Below, piece by piece: positions 24,981 to 34,922 of a stretch of 64,000 nucleotides of DNA. The notes beneath the pieces were generated by a model, which did not search any database, had not been told where the DNA came from, and saw only the letters and a list, made by a program, of their open reading frames with translations. Positions within the stretch are counted from its first letter, which is position 1. Each line of letters begins with the position of its first letter. A program made the position numbers and the translations under genes. The stretch is from Neobacillus muris (GTDB lineage: Bacteria; Bacillota; Bacilli; Bacillales; Cytobacillaceae): NCBI RefSeq assembly GCF_943193175.1, contig NZ_CALPDF010000003.1, positions 186,001-250,000 on the forward strand, read 5' to 3'.

Positions 24981-27758
24981 ATGAATGAAAAGTTAAAACC
25001 ATGGCTGGAAAAAGCAAAATCCTTGCTTCATTTAATTACCAATAAAAAAACCATCAAGGGAGTCCGAATTACCTCCCAAGTAGTTTGGAACCTATTTCTG
25101 CTCGTATTAGTTATTGCCATACTTGGAGGGTCTTTTGCTGCAGGTGTGGGCGCCGGTTATTTCGCCTCTCTTGTTAAAGATGAACCAGTCCGTTCCTATG
25201 ATAGTATGAAAAAGGATATTTATAATTATTCGGAAACATCGGAATTATATTTTGCTAATGACGTTTATCTTGGGAAGCTTAGGACAGACCTGGAACGAGA
25301 GGAAGTCAAACTCGGCCAAGTTTCAGATTATCTGATTAATGCCGTTGTCGCAACAGAAGACGAATATTTTTATCAGCATAATGGAGTTGTCCCCAAAGCG
25401 GTTTTCAGGGCTTTATTTCAAGAGGTGACCAATTCCTCGATTCAATCAGGCGGCAGTACGCTGACACAGCAGCTCATCAAGAACCAAATCTTGACGAATG
25501 AAGTATCATTTCAGCGGAAGGCCAATGAAATCTTATTGGCGCTGCGCCTCGAGAAATTTTTCGATAAAAAAGAAATTCTTGAAGCCTACTTAAATGTTTC
25601 CACCTTTGGACGAAATTCATCCGGACGAAACATTGCCGGTGTCCAAGCAGCTGCCAAGGGAATATTCGGCAAAACAGCCAATGAATTAACACTGCCGCAG
25701 GCTGCCTTCATTGCTGGCCTGCCGCAAAGCCCGTTTGGATATACCCCGTTTACTGCCAAGGGGACCATTAAAAATAATTTGGAACCCGGCCTCACACGGA
25801 TGAAGACTGTTTTAAAAAGGATGTATGATGGCGGTTATATTTCACAAAAGGAATATGCCGAAGCTTCTGCCTATGACATTACCAAGGACTTCATACCGCC
25901 TAGTACAAGCAATCCGCTCGAAGATTATCCTTGGCTGACCTTTGAAATTGAAAGCCGGGCAAAGGAAGCTCTCACAACTGTATTAGCCAAAAAAGATGGC
26001 TATACCGAAGATGATTTAAAAAAGGATGAAAATCTGGCTTATAAGTATAAAACACTGGCAAGCCATGATTTAAAGCAAAATGGCTACAAGATTTATACAA
26101 CCATTGATAAAGACATTTATGATGCCATGCAAGTGGCAAAAGATAATTATAAGTATTACGGTCCTGATAAGCCACAAGAAAAGAAAGATCCTGAAACCGG
26201 CGAGATGGTTACCGTAACAGAGCAAGTTCAGGTAGGAGCGATGCTGATTGAGAATAAAACCGGAAAAATCATCAGCTTTGTCGGCGGACGGGAATATGAC
26301 AGTGAACATCAGCTGAATCACGCGACCAGTGCCATACGGCAAAATGGTTCCACGATGAAACCGCTGCTTGTCTATGGACCGGCCATTGAACTTGGCAAAG
26401 CCTCGCCAGGAATGCCGCTGCCAGATGTAGCGTTAAAACTGGACCCATCGAAAGATACACCATGGCCGCATAACTACGATTTAAAATACAGCGGCATTGT
26501 GTCAGCAAGATACGCTTTAGCAAAGTCCTATAATGTGCCGGCAGTTAAATTATATACCGAAATACTTGATCAAAATCCCGCAAAATATCTTGAAAAAATG
26601 GGCTTTAGTTCCTTGACAAAAGGGGACCATGAGCACGCTGCCGCTTCGATCGGTTCGCTGGACAATGGAGTGACCATTGAAGAGAACACCAACGCGTTCA
26701 GCACCTTTGCCAATGGCGGAAAATTTATTGATGCTTATTTAATCGACAAAATCGTTGATAAAGATGGGAAAGTCGTTTACCAGCATGAAGTAAAGCCAGT
26801 AGATGTTTTCAAGCCGCAGACAGCTTGGTTAACACTCGATATGATGCGTGATGTCATCAATTCGGGTACGGCTGCCGGAGTCAAAAGCCAGCTTAAGTTT
26901 AGTTCGGATTGGGCCGGTAAAACTGGAACAGGTTTCGAATATTGGGATTCCTGGCTCGTTGCCACAAATCCGAATGTTACATTTGGAATTTGGACCGGCT
27001 ATGATACACCGAAGTCGTTACAGACCAGCGGCATGTCTTACAGTCAGCGGACCAATACCCTTTGGGCACAGTTAATCAATGCAGCCTACGAGAAACGGCC
27101 GGATCTGATTGCCCCAAAAGAAGAATTCACCATGCCGGAGGGAATTGTTCAGCGCAGTTTCTGTGCAGTATCCGGATTACTTCCGTCGGAAGCATGCTCC
27201 AAAGCAGGATTGGTCGAAACAGATTACTTTAATGCAAAGGATGTCCCAACAAAAGTGGACGACAGTTTGATTGAAGGAAAATATGTGACGATCAACGGCA
27301 AAAAGTATTTAGCCTTGGATGCTACCCCAAGCGAATTTTCGCAATCAGGAGTCATTCTTAATCCTGACTTTGTCAACAGGATGACTGGAGGGAACTTTAA
27401 GGATATTAAACAGCTGATCCCTAATCGTGAGCGCTGGGGAAATGTTCTTGTCGCTGATGCCAAAATGTCGGATAACGGAAAGAGACCTGACAGTGTCAAT
27501 CTTACCGTATCAGGGAATGCCATTTCCTGGTCAGCACCAGCTGATAATGATGTGATCGGCTATCGGGTTTACCAAGGCGGTTTTTCCGCATCCAAAGTAG
27601 CCAGCATAAAGAGTGATGGCAATTTAATGTATTCAGCAAGTCCAGGATTTTATTATGTGACAGCTGTCGACATTGCCGGAAATGAATCAGCGCCATCCAA
27701 CTTTGTTGAAGTCGGTGCCGCTTTAGGAGGACAGCCGGAAGAAGCTGCGCCTCAGTAA
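24981..27758 (+). CDS. class A penicillin-binding protein (PBP1A-like) with C-terminal FN3-like domain
   Basis: The 925-residue protein has a cytoplasmic tail, one membrane helix (VWNLFLLVLVIAILGGSFAAG, residues about 34-55), a GT51 glycosyltransferase (AVVATEDEYFYQHNG with the catalytic Glu, GGSTLTQQLIKNQ, RKANEILLALRLE), and a transpeptidase with SxxK in NGSTMKP, SxN in KSYNVP and KTG in WAGKTGTGF. A linker with two cysteines (SFCAVSGLLPSEAC) leads to a fibronectin type III-like end (SVNLTVSGNAISWSAPADND). It polymerises and crosslinks peptidoglycan outside the membrane. Its own promoter, divergent from tyrS, is a short way upstream. As I recall, no PBP gene lies here in B. subtilis. Confidence 0.95.
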   Translation: MNEKLKPWLEKAKSLLHLITNKKTIKGVRITSQVVWNLFLLVLVIAILGGSFAAGVGAGYFASLVKDEPVRSYDSMKKDIYNYSETSELYFANDVYLGKLRTDLEREEVKLGQVSDYLINAVVATEDEYFYQHNGVVPKAVFRALFQEVTNSSIQSGGSTLTQQLIKNQILTNEVSFQRKANEILLALRLEKFFDKKEILEAYLNVSTFGRNSSGRNIAGVQAAAKGIFGKTANELTLPQAAFIAGLPQSPFGYTPFTAKGTIKNNLEPGLTRMKTVLKRMYDGGYISQKEYAEASAYDITKDFIPPSTSNPLEDYPWLTFEIESRAKEALTTVLAKKDGYTEDDLKKDENLAYKYKTLASHDLKQNGYKIYTTIDKDIYDAMQVAKDNYKYYGPDKPQEKKDPETGEMVTVTEQVQVGAMLIENKTGKIISFVGGREYDSEHQLNHATSAIRQNGSTMKPLLVYGPAIELGKASPGMPLPDVALKLDPSKDTPWPHNYDLKYSGIVSARYALAKSYNVPAVKLYTEILDQNPAKYLEKMGFSSLTKGDHEHAAASIGSLDNGVTIEENTNAFSTFANGGKFIDAYLIDKIVDKDGKVVYQHEVKPVDVFKPQTAWLTLDMMRDVINSGTAAGVKSQLKFSSDWAGKTGTGFEYWDSWLVATNPNVTFGIWTGYDTPKSLQTSGMSYSQRTNTLWAQLINAAYEKRPDLIAPKEEFTMPEGIVQRSFCAVSGLLPSEACSKAGLVETDYFNAKDVPTKVDDSLIEGKYVTINGKKYLALDATPSEFSQSGVILNPDFVNRMTGGNFKDIKQLIPNRERWGNVLVADAKMSDNGKRPDSVNLTVSGNAISWSAPADNDVIGYRVYQGGFSASKVASIKSDGNLMYSASPGFYYVTAVDIAGNESAPSNFVEVGAALGGQPEEAAPQ

Positions 27759-27761
27759 TGA

Positions 27762-27800
27762 AAAAAACCCCGCATCGTGTGGAAACGGTGCGGGGTTTTT
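27762..27800. terminator. bidirectional terminator, PBP / acsA
   Basis: AAACCCCGCA..TGCGGGGTTT stem with T-runs on both sides. Confidence 0.8.
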
Positions 27801-27802
27801 CA

Positions 27803-29521
27803 TTAGTCTTCCATGGTGGATAAGTCGCCTGTCGGCAGGTCCAGCTCCCATGCTTTTAATACACGTCTCATAATCTTGCCGCTTCTTGTTTTAGGCAATT
27901 TATCGCGGAAATCAATTTCCCTTGGAGCTGCATGGGCTGCAAGGCCATTTTTAACAAATTGCCTAATTTCCTCTTTAAGCTCATTGGAAGGCTGATAACC
28001 ATCTCTCAAAGCGATGAACGCTTTAATGATTTCTCCGCGGACTGGGTCAGGCTTGCCGATAACCCCAGCCTCTGCAACTGCAGGATGCTCCACCAGCTTG
28101 CTTTCTACCTCGAATGGACCAACTCGCTCGCCCGATGTCATGATGACATCATCGACCCTGCCCTGGAACCAGAAGTAGCCGTCCTCATCCATGTAGGCAG
28201 AATCGCCTGATACGTACCAGCCAGCCGGCATAAAATAGGACTCGTATTTCTGCGGATTATTCCAGATGGCATGCATCATCGACGGCCATCCTTTTTTAAT
28301 CGCCAGGTTCCCCATTCGATATGGAGGGAGCTCGTTTCCTTGGTCATCGACAATCGCTGCCTTTACGCCTGGAATCGGCTTGCCCATGGAACCGGGCTTA
28401 ATCGGCATACAAGGATAGTTACAAATTAACTGTGCCCCAGTTTCCGTCATCCACCAGCCATCATGGATTCTGCGATTAAACACCTTTGCTCCCCATTTAA
28501 CGACTTCAGGATTCAAAGGCTCTCCAACACTTGCAATATGGCGAAGGCTGGTTAAATTATATTTCTTAACCAATTCATCCCCCGCACCCATCAGCATCCG
28601 AAAGGCTGTTGGAGCGCTATACCAAACCGTTATGCCAAAATCCTCGATTGTCTTATACCAGTCATCAGGGCTGAATCGTCCGCCGACAATGACATTGGAG
28701 GTCCCTGTTAACCAAGGCCCGAAGATACCATAGGAAGTTCCTGTCACCCAGCCAGGATCAGCTGTACACCAATAGACATCCTCCTCTTTTAAGTCCAACA
28801 CCCATTTTGCTGTCTGATAATGCTGAATCATCGCATTATGTACGTGCAAAACACCCTTCGGTTTCCCCGTTGAGCCGGATGTGTAATGAAGAATCAATCC
28901 ATCCCTTCTGTCAACCCATTCAATATCAAGATTATTACTGGCAGTCCCGAACTTCTTTAAAAAGTCAATGCACAACCCGTCTTCCTGAACATTTTTGCCG
29001 ACTACAAATATATGCTTTAACGCCGGCAAATCTTGAACTGGCACCCGTTCAAGCAATTCTGGTGTAGTGACCAGTACTTTTGCTTCGCTGTCCTGAAGCC
29101 GGTCTCTGACAGCCCCTTCCATGAACGCTTCAAATAACGGTCCCACAATTGCTCCGAGCTTTATTGCGCCCAATAAGGCAAAATATAGTTCAGGAGAACG
29201 AGGCATGAAAATAAACACGCGGTCGCCCTTTTCAACACCGCCATACTGTTTTAATACGTTACCGGCTTTGTTTGTAAGATCTTTCATTTCTTTAAATGTA
29301 TACTTCTCATTCCTTGATGCATCCTTGTAATAAAGGGCCACCTTATTCTTCCGATAAGTGTTCACATGGCGGTCAATCGCCTCATATGCCATATTGACAA
29401 GACCCGTTTTACTCCACGAAAATTCTTTTTCCGTTTCACGCCAATCAAAGCTATTATACGTTTCTTCGTAGTTTTGTAAATTGTGGTCCCCTTCCACAAC
29501 TGGTAACGCTTCCAATTTCAT
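27803..29521 (-). CDS. acsA: acetyl-CoA synthetase
   Basis: ATG 29521 (MKLEALPVVEGDHNLQNYEE) gives 572 residues, as in B. subtilis; an in-frame TTG two codons earlier is less likely. The AMP-forming ligase has LHYTSGSTGKPKGVLHVH near residue 225, WWMTETGAQLICNY, SGDSAYMDEDGYFWFQGRVDD, and the C-terminal catalytic lysine in PKTRSGKIMRRVLKAW. It makes acetyl-CoA from acetate, ATP and CoA for growth on acetate. That lysine is the known AcuA acetylation target. Divergent from acuABC, whose promoter region holds a cre-like site. Confidence 0.98.
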   Translation of the reverse strand: MKLEALPVVEGDHNLQNYEETYNSFDWRETEKEFSWSKTGLVNMAYEAIDRHVNTYRKNKVALYYKDASRNEKYTFKEMKDLTNKAGNVLKQYGGVEKGDRVFIFMPRSPELYFALLGAIKLGAIVGPLFEAFMEGAVRDRLQDSEAKVLVTTPELLERVPVQDLPALKHIFVVGKNVQEDGLCIDFLKKFGTASNNLDIEWVDRRDGLILHYTSGSTGKPKGVLHVHNAMIQHYQTAKWVLDLKEEDVYWCTADPGWVTGTSYGIFGPWLTGTSNVIVGGRFSPDDWYKTIEDFGITVWYSAPTAFRMLMGAGDELVKKYNLTSLRHIASVGEPLNPEVVKWGAKVFNRRIHDGWWMTETGAQLICNYPCMPIKPGSMGKPIPGVKAAIVDDQGNELPPYRMGNLAIKKGWPSMMHAIWNNPQKYESYFMPAGWYVSGDSAYMDEDGYFWFQGRVDDVIMTSGERVGPFEVESKLVEHPAVAEAGVIGKPDPVRGEIIKAFIALRDGYQPSNELKEEIRQFVKNGLAAHAAPREIDFRDKLPKTRSGKIMRRVLKAWELDLPTGDLSTMED

Positions 29522-29647
29522 ATGCAAATATCCCCCTTTGTCGCTTTTGTGATTATTATATTACAAAAAACAACTATTCACAATTTTAAAAAAATAATTT
29601 TTTCAACTTATAAATCTTTTCTGCCATAAATAATCCAGAAAATTTTG

Positions 29648-29661
29648 TGAAAACACTTTCA
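29648..29661. promoter_or_regulatory. cre-like CcpA site between acsA and acuA
   Basis: TGAAAACACTTTCA matches the cre consensus TGNAANCGNWWNCA except at one central position. It overlaps the expected -35 region of the acuA promoter, a repressing position. Confidence 0.6.
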
Positions 29662-29677
29662 ATAGAAAAAAATTATG

Positions 29678-29683
29678 TATAAT
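29678..29683 (+). promoter_or_regulatory. acuA -10 element
   Basis: TATAAT at 29678-29683, 35 bases before the acuA start; the -35 is poor and merged with the cre-like site. Confidence 0.5.
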
Positions 29684-29718
29684 AGAACTATCTATTCACT
29701 ATTCCAGGTGGTGACCAA

Positions 29719-30351
29719 ATGGAACATAAAAAAACCTATTATTCAAAAGAACTAGAAACGCCCGATGGGACATTATTCATTGAGGGTCCCATTACATCAG
29801 AAACACTGGCAAGCTATGAATTTCATAACGAACTTACTGCATTCCGCCCTGCAGAGCAGCAGCATAAGGCGTTGATTGGGATAGCAGATTTAGTGGAAGG
29901 ACGGATTATTGTTGCCAGGCATCAGAATACAGTTGTCGGCTATGTCACCTACCTCTACCCAGATCCGCTTGAACGATGGTCTGAAGGAAAAATTGAAAAT
30001 TTAATAGAATTGGGAGCGATAGAGGTCATCCCAAAGTTTAGAGGCTGTTCTGTCGGAAAGAATTTGTTAATGGTCTCGATGATGGATGACGCCATGGAAG
30101 ACTATATCATCATCACCACGGAATATTATTGGCACTGGGATTTAAAAGGGACGAACTTGAACGTTTGGGAGTATCGGAAGGTCATGGAAAAAATGATGAG
30201 TGCCGGCGGCCTTCAATGGTATGCCACCGACGACCCGGAAATTTGTTCTCACCCCGCCAACTGCTTAATGGCCCGAATTGGGAAGCGCGTTGACACTGAA
30301 TCCATCCAACGGTTCGACCGTCTCCGATTTATGAACCGATTTATGTATTAA
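29719..30351 (+). CDS. acuA: protein acetyltransferase AcuA
   Basis: The 210-residue GNAT-type enzyme acetylates the catalytic lysine of AcsA and so switches it off. Seen: a mixed N-terminal part, VVGYVTYLYPDPLERW, then the acetyl-CoA motif-A region IEVIPKFRGCSVGKNLLMVSMMDD, where the R/QxxGxG/A loop reads RGCSVG. Length and the acuA-acuB-acuC order match B. subtilis. The start has AGGTGG nine bases upstream. Regulation through CcpA is suggested by the cre-like element just before the promoter. Confidence 0.96.
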   Translation: MEHKKTYYSKELETPDGTLFIEGPITSETLASYEFHNELTAFRPAEQQHKALIGIADLVEGRIIVARHQNTVVGYVTYLYPDPLERWSEGKIENLIELGAIEVIPKFRGCSVGKNLLMVSMMDDAMEDYIIITTEYYWHWDLKGTNLNVWEYRKVMEKMMSAGGLQWYATDDPEICSHPANCLMARIGKRVDTESIQRFDRLRFMNRFMY

Positions 30352-30483
30352 AGAACACGTATGAAGCCCCCAGTAAGCGCCGACGACCAGGACTGCTTCG
30401 ATGATTAACCTACAATGCCTATCGACCGTTTGCTTCGGGCACGAAAGTTTATGTGCTATTCGATTAGAACGGAGGGATTTCAT

Positions 30484-31131
30484 ATGATTGTAGAAGAAAT
30501 AATGAAAACCAATGTGGTAACCTTACATCCCATGGACTCGATTGCTGACGCTATTCAGGTAATGGAGTCCCATAATATTCGCCATATACCCATTGTCGAT
30601 GACAAAGAAAAATTAGCCGGCCTTGTCACCATTTCAAAATTAAAAGAGATAATCCCATCTACTTTCCGGACGAATGAAAACCCGGAGGATTTAAAAAAGC
30701 CGCTGGAACTGATCATGGAGAAAAATGTTATAACTGGGCATCCGCTTGATTTCGTGGAAGAAGTGGCAGCCGTATTCTATGAACATAAAATTAGCTGTAT
30801 CCCCATTATTAAAGACAAAAAATTAGTTGGCATCTTAACTGAAACGGATTTGCTCAGGACCATGGTTGAGTTGACTGGTGCTCATCAGCCTGGTTCACAG
30901 ATTGAGCTAAAAGTCCCTAATATTACGGGAGTCCTCTGTGATGTGGCAGGAATTATCCGCAGCCGCAACGCGAATATTTTAAGTGTCCTAGTTTACCCGG
31001 ATAAACAGGATGAGCATATGAAAATCCTGGTCATCAGAGTGCAGATGATGAATCCGACGGGATTGATTGAAGATTTAAAAAAGGCCGGCCATCAGGTGCT
31101 ATGGCCAAATCTTCCGGGGATTACTTTATGA
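30484..31131 (+). CDS. acuB: CBS-ACT domain protein AcuB
   Basis: ATG 30484 follows GGAGGG and gives 215 residues. Two CBS repeats are seen: MIVEEIMKTNVVTLHPMDSI through HIPIVDDKEKLAGLVT, and VITGHPLDFVEEVA through SCIPIIKDKKLVGILTETDL. An ACT-like C-terminal domain follows (IELKVPNITGVLCDVAGIIR). Such tandem domains usually sense adenine nucleotides or small ligands. AcuB is needed for acetoin or acetate use in B. subtilis by an unclear mechanism. The stop overlaps the acuC start (ATGA), so the two are translationally coupled. The 132 bases between acuA and acuB hold no gene. Confidence 0.95.
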   Translation: MIVEEIMKTNVVTLHPMDSIADAIQVMESHNIRHIPIVDDKEKLAGLVTISKLKEIIPSTFRTNENPEDLKKPLELIMEKNVITGHPLDFVEEVAAVFYEHKISCIPIIKDKKLVGILTETDLLRTMVELTGAHQPGSQIELKVPNITGVLCDVAGIIRSRNANILSVLVYPDKQDEHMKILVIRVQMMNPTGLIEDLKKAGHQVLWPNLPGITL

Positions 31132-32315
31132 GCGATCAATGTGCGTTTATCTACTCAGAGGAGCAGCTGAATTATAAGTTCTCAGGCCATCATCCCTTTA
31201 ATCAATTCCGGCTAAAACTGACAGTAGACTTATTGGAACGTCTGCATGCACTCAATCCAAACCATATCATCCCGCCACGCATGGCTACAGAGGAAGAGCT
31301 AACTCTTATTCATGATCCAAGTTACATAGAAGCTGTTAAAAAAGCGGGGTTGGGCGAGCTGTCCAATGAGATTGCAGAGAATTACGGCTTGGGAACAGAA
31401 GACACCCCGGTATTTGCCCATATGCATGAAGCCAGTTCCCTGCTGGTGGGCGGTACGCTGACAGCAGTGGATGAAGTGATGTCTGGACGAGTTCTGCATG
31501 CAGTTAATCTTGGCGGCGGGCTCCATCACGGCTTTCGTGGAAAGGCATCAGGATTTTGCGTGTATAATGACAGTGCTGTTGCTATTAAATACATTCAAAA
31601 AAGGTATAATGCCCGGGTTTTATATGTAGATACAGATGCCCACCACGGTGATGGAGTCCAATGGGCCTTCTACGATGATCCGAATGTTTGCACATTATCG
31701 ATTCATGAAACCGGGCGATACTTGTTCCCGGGCACAGGAAACGTCAATGAGCGGGGCCAGGGTGCCGGTTATGGCTATTCCTTTAATATCCCGGTGGATG
31801 CTTTTACAGAGGATGAGTCATGGCTCGATGCCTATACACATGCATTAAGGGAAGTGGCTGATTTCTACAAGCCAGATATTATTTTGACCCAGAACGGAGC
31901 AGACTCGCATTATTATGATCCTTTAACGCATTTGTCGGCAACGACAAAGATTTATCGGGAGATTCCAAAACTCGCCCATGAAATTGCCCACCGATATTGC
32001 GGAGGCAGATGGATTGCCGTTGGCGGTGGAGGATATGATATCTGGAGAGTTGTCCCAAGAGCTTGGGCTATGATTTGGCTTGAAATGACTGAAAATCCGA
32101 ATTGTTTCGGCAATCTCCCTGCTGACTGGGTTTCTTACTGGCAGCCGCATGCACCAGTTAAACTTCCACAGGAGTGGGATGACCCGGCAGATATCTATCC
32201 GCCGATTCCTAGAAAGGCGGAAATTACAGAAAAGAATCTGATTACGCTCGAAAAGGCATTGTACCCGATTCGCAGCAGGCAAAAGAGTGAATCAAACAAG
32301 ACAGAAAGCTTCTAA
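31128..32315 (+). CDS. acuC: AcuC, class I histone deacetylase-like protein deacetylase
   Basis: The start ATG 31128 overlaps the acuB stop and gives 395 residues (MSDQCAFIYSEEQLNYKFSG). The arginase/deacetylase fold signatures are clear: VNLGGGLHHGFRGKASGFCV with paired histidines, VDTDAHHGDGVQWAFYDD with the zinc ligands, and NGADSHYYDPLTHLSATT with the third ligand Asp. AcuC removes the acetyl group from AcsA and reactivates it, opposing AcuA. The C-terminal tail is charged. In B. subtilis motP/motS follow; here the gene is followed directly by the convergent ccpA. Confidence 0.97.
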   Translation: MSDQCAFIYSEEQLNYKFSGHHPFNQFRLKLTVDLLERLHALNPNHIIPPRMATEEELTLIHDPSYIEAVKKAGLGELSNEIAENYGLGTEDTPVFAHMHEASSLLVGGTLTAVDEVMSGRVLHAVNLGGGLHHGFRGKASGFCVYNDSAVAIKYIQKRYNARVLYVDTDAHHGDGVQWAFYDDPNVCTLSIHETGRYLFPGTGNVNERGQGAGYGYSFNIPVDAFTEDESWLDAYTHALREVADFYKPDIILTQNGADSHYYDPLTHLSATTKIYREIPKLAHEIAHRYCGGRWIAVGGGGYDIWRVVPRAWAMIWLEMTENPNCFGNLPADWVSYWQPHAPVKLPQEWDDPADIYPPIPRKAEITEKNLITLEKALYPIRSRQKSESNKTESF

Positions 32316-32343
32316 GCCTGCGTTACCCTAGTTTTATTTTACT

Positions 32344-32375
32344 AAAAAAGGCCGCCCATCTAAATGGCGGCCTCA
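32344..32375. terminator. bidirectional terminator, acuC / ccpA
   Basis: GGCCGCC/GGCGGCC stem at about 32350-32372, with A- and T-rich flanks. Confidence 0.7.
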
Positions 32376-32389
32376 CTCAAATGAATTAT

Positions 32390-33391
32390 TTATTTTGTCG
32401 ATTGGCGATATTCAATCCGATGCGGCAAGACGACGATGTTTTCAGAGACTTTTTCTTTATTCATCAGCTTCGTTAATAATCGCATTGAGACAGCGCCAAT
32501 ATCATATAGAGGCTGGACGACCGTTGTCAGCTGCGGGCGCACCATAAGCGACAGTCTAGTGTTATCGGAAGTAATGACTTCAAAATCAGCCGGAATACTA
32601 TATCCTCGGTCTTGTGCCCCATGAACGACACCAAGTGCCATCTCATCAGCACCGACAAAAATCGCTGTTGGCTTTATCTCACCATCTAACAACTTTTCAA
32701 CAGCTTCAATACCTGAATCGTAAGTATAATCTCCCTCTACCACAAGCTCTTCATTAAAAGGTATCCCAGCCTCCTGCAGCGCCCGCTTATAACCATCCAA
32801 TTTTTTATTGGAAATATCCGGCTCATAAATCGGACCCATCACAATTGCAATATGTTTATGGCCTTTTTCGATAAACTCTTTTACGGAATCATATGCCGCC
32901 TGTTCATAATCAATATTGACGGAAGGGATTTTTTCAGATTCCTCCATGGAACCAGCAAGCACAATCGGCACCGGTGACTTCTCGAATTCCTCGACATGTT
33001 CAGGTGTAATTTGCCCGCTCATAAAAACGATTCCATCCACCTGCTTGCCAAGCATGGTATTGAGCAAGTGCAATTCTTTTTCTTTATTTTGGTCGGAATT
33101 GCTTAGGATGATATTGTACTTATACATTGTTGCAATATCTTCAATCCCACGAGCCAGTTCAGCAAAAAGAATATTTGAGATATCAGGGATGATCACCCCA
33201 ACGGTTGTCGTCTTCTTGCTCGCAAGTCCTCTCGCTACTGCATTTGGGCGATAGCCAAGTCTCTCAATTACTTCCAGCACTTTTTTCCGGGTAACCGGTT
33301 TTACATTCGGGTTCCCGTTTACTACACGCGAAACTGTTGCCATCGATACATTCGCTTCCCGGGCAACATCATAAATCGTTATATTATTCAC
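32390..33391 (-). CDS. ccpA: catabolite control protein A
   Basis: The 333-residue LacI/GalR regulator has the N-terminal DNA-binding domain ([20 protein letters not shown], then a hinge helix near [12 protein letters not shown]) and the periplasmic-binding-like core ([49 protein letters not shown]). With HPr-Ser46-P or Crh it binds cre sites, repressing carbon-use genes and activating overflow genes such as ackA. Two cre-like sites in this window, before ackA and acuA, are likely targets. The gene is convergent with acuC, with the DAHP synthase gene upstream on the same strand. Confidence 0.98.
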   Translation of the reverse strand: MNNITIYDVAREANVSMATVSRVVNGNPNVKPVTRKKVLEVIERLGYRPNAVARGLASKKTTTVGVIIPDISNILFAELARGIEDIATMYKYNIILSNSDQNKEKELHLLNTMLGKQVDGIVFMSGQITPEHVEEFEKSPVPIVLAGSMEESEKIPSVNIDYEQAAYDSVKEFIEKGHKHIAIVMGPIYEPDISNKKLDGYKRALQEAGIPFNEELVVEGDYTYDSGIEAVEKLLDGEIKPTAIFVGADEMALGVVHGAQDRGYSIPADFEVITSDNTRLSLMVRPQLTTVVQPLYDIGAVSMRLLTKLMNKEKVSENIVVLPHRIEYRQSTK

Positions 33392-33565
33392 TGTAACACT
33401 CTCCTAAAACGTTCCTTGTTTTCTTTATTTTACAGCAGTTAATAAAAATATACTCATTTTATTTCCGCTTTTTCTTATGTGATAAAGTAAACAATCTAAA
33501 TTATGTATTTAATGATACGATAATAAGTTAAAAGCCGCAATCGTTTCAGCCTATTTTTTTGCCAA

Positions 33566-33600
33566 AAGAAAAACCTTCTGCAAAAAATGCAGAAGATTTA
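33566..33600 (-). terminator. terminator of the DAHP synthase gene
   Basis: On the minus strand CTTCTGC/GCAGAAG stem followed by GTTTTTCTTTTGG. Confidence 0.65.
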
Positions 33601-33612
33601 ATGTTGTGACTA

Positions 33613-34689
33613 TTAAACCCTGATAAAATTTGATGCAAGGAGTTCATTGTAGAACTCGTCAAATTGCCCTAAATCCATTTGCTGCTGAGCATCAGATAAG
33701 GCAACCGCAGGATCCGGGTGAACTTCAGCCATAACTCCGTCTGCGCCGATCGCAATGGCTGCTTTTGCTGTTGGAAGCAGCAAATCTCTCCGGCCGGTAG
33801 AGTGAGTGACATCTACCATGACAGGCAGGTGGGTCTCCATTTTTAAAATTGGCACGGCGGAAATATCCAGCGTATTTCTTGTAGCCTTTTCGTACGTACG
33901 AATTCCCCGCTCACAAAGAATAATTTGGCCATTTCCTTGTGACATAATATATTCAGCAGCGTTGATAAACTCTTCAATAGTTGCAGAAAGGCCGCGCTTC
34001 AATAATACGGGTTTATTGACAGCACCGGCAGCTTTGAGCAATTCAAAGTTTTGCATATTGCGTGCGCCAATTTGGATCACATCAATATAGTCACATGCCA
34101 TTTCAATATCCGCTGGGTTCACGATTTCGCTGATAACTGCCATATCATATTCCACGGCAACACGTTTTAAAATTTTTAAACCTTCGACTCCTAAACCTTG
34201 GAAATCATATGGGGACGTTCTTGGTTTAAAAGCGCCGCCTCGCAATAGCTTTAAGCCCTTCTCCTTCATTGCTTTGGCAACAGTAGCTACTTGCTCATAA
34301 GATTCTACCGAACATGGGCCGAAAACAAAGTGCGGTTTGCCATCGCCAATATTCTCGCCTTTTAACGAAACAATAGTATCTTCCGGTTTCTTTTTTCTTG
34401 AAACCAAGAGCGCTTTTTTATGGTCATCCTTTTGTAAGTCAAGGCCGGCCTTGAAAATTTCCTTAAACAAATGATCGATGACGGCATTATCGAATGGCCC
34501 ATCATTATGCTCCTTGATTTTATCAAGCATCATTCTTTCACGGACCGGATCGAAACGGTATACCCCCTGGCTTTCTTTTACCCGTCCAATCTCTTGGACG
34601 AGCTGAGCTCTTTCATTAATGAGCCTCAACAATTCCAAGTTTACTTCATCGACACGAGCCCGTAATTGGTCCAAATTATCATTGCTCAT
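33613..34689 (-). CDS. aroA: bifunctional chorismate mutase / DAHP synthase
   Basis: The 358-residue protein fuses an AroQ-type chorismate mutase (residues 1-90; [20 protein letters not shown] and the basic residues of its active site) to a class I-beta DAHP synthase ([75 protein letters not shown]). It condenses phosphoenolpyruvate and erythrose-4-phosphate in the first shikimate step; the mutase domain gives prephenate/chorismate feedback sensing. The arrangement upstream of ccpA is that of B. subtilis aroA. A conspicuous triple half-site operator lies about 150 bases upstream. Confidence 0.97.
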   Translation of the reverse strand: MSNDNLDQLRARVDEVNLELLRLINERAQLVQEIGRVKESQGVYRFDPVRERMMLDKIKEHNDGPFDNAVIDHLFKEIFKAGLDLQKDDHKKALLVSRKKKPEDTIVSLKGENIGDGKPHFVFGPCSVESYEQVATVAKAMKEKGLKLLRGGAFKPRTSPYDFQGLGVEGLKILKRVAVEYDMAVISEIVNPADIEMACDYIDVIQIGARNMQNFELLKAAGAVNKPVLLKRGLSATIEEFINAAEYIMSQGNGQIILCERGIRTYEKATRNTLDISAVPILKMETHLPVMVDVTHSTGRRDLLLPTAKAAIAIGADGVMAEVHPDPAVALSDAQQQMDLGQFDEFYNELLASNFIRV

Positions 34690-34838
34690 CCTAGTCCCGT
34701 CCTTTCTTTGTAAATCAGTAAAGTTATCCTTTGAAGGAACACTTCCTGTTATACAATCTTAGAATTTTTTAAAATTTATAATAATTAGGCTTAATTATAG
34801 CTGAAAAAGATTCCTTTGTCACCACTTTTTTCTTTAAT

Positions 34839-34872
34839 AATTAAACGCTTTTAAGCGTTAAAGCGTTTAATT
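34839..34872. promoter_or_regulatory. palindromic operator-like site upstream of aroA
   Basis: A 34-bp block has perfect 13-bp arms (AATTAAACGCTTT and AAAGCGTTTAATT) around TAAGCGTT. Three AACGCTT-type half-sites result, at 34844-34850, 34853-34859 and 34861-34867. It is next to an AT-rich run with TATATATATTATACT. It could bind the regulator of aroA or ytxJ; it resembles cre only with three mismatches. Confidence 0.55.
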
Positions 34873-34922
34873 ATATATATTATACTATTTTATTCAAAAT
34901 AACCAGAATTTGTTCAACTCCA

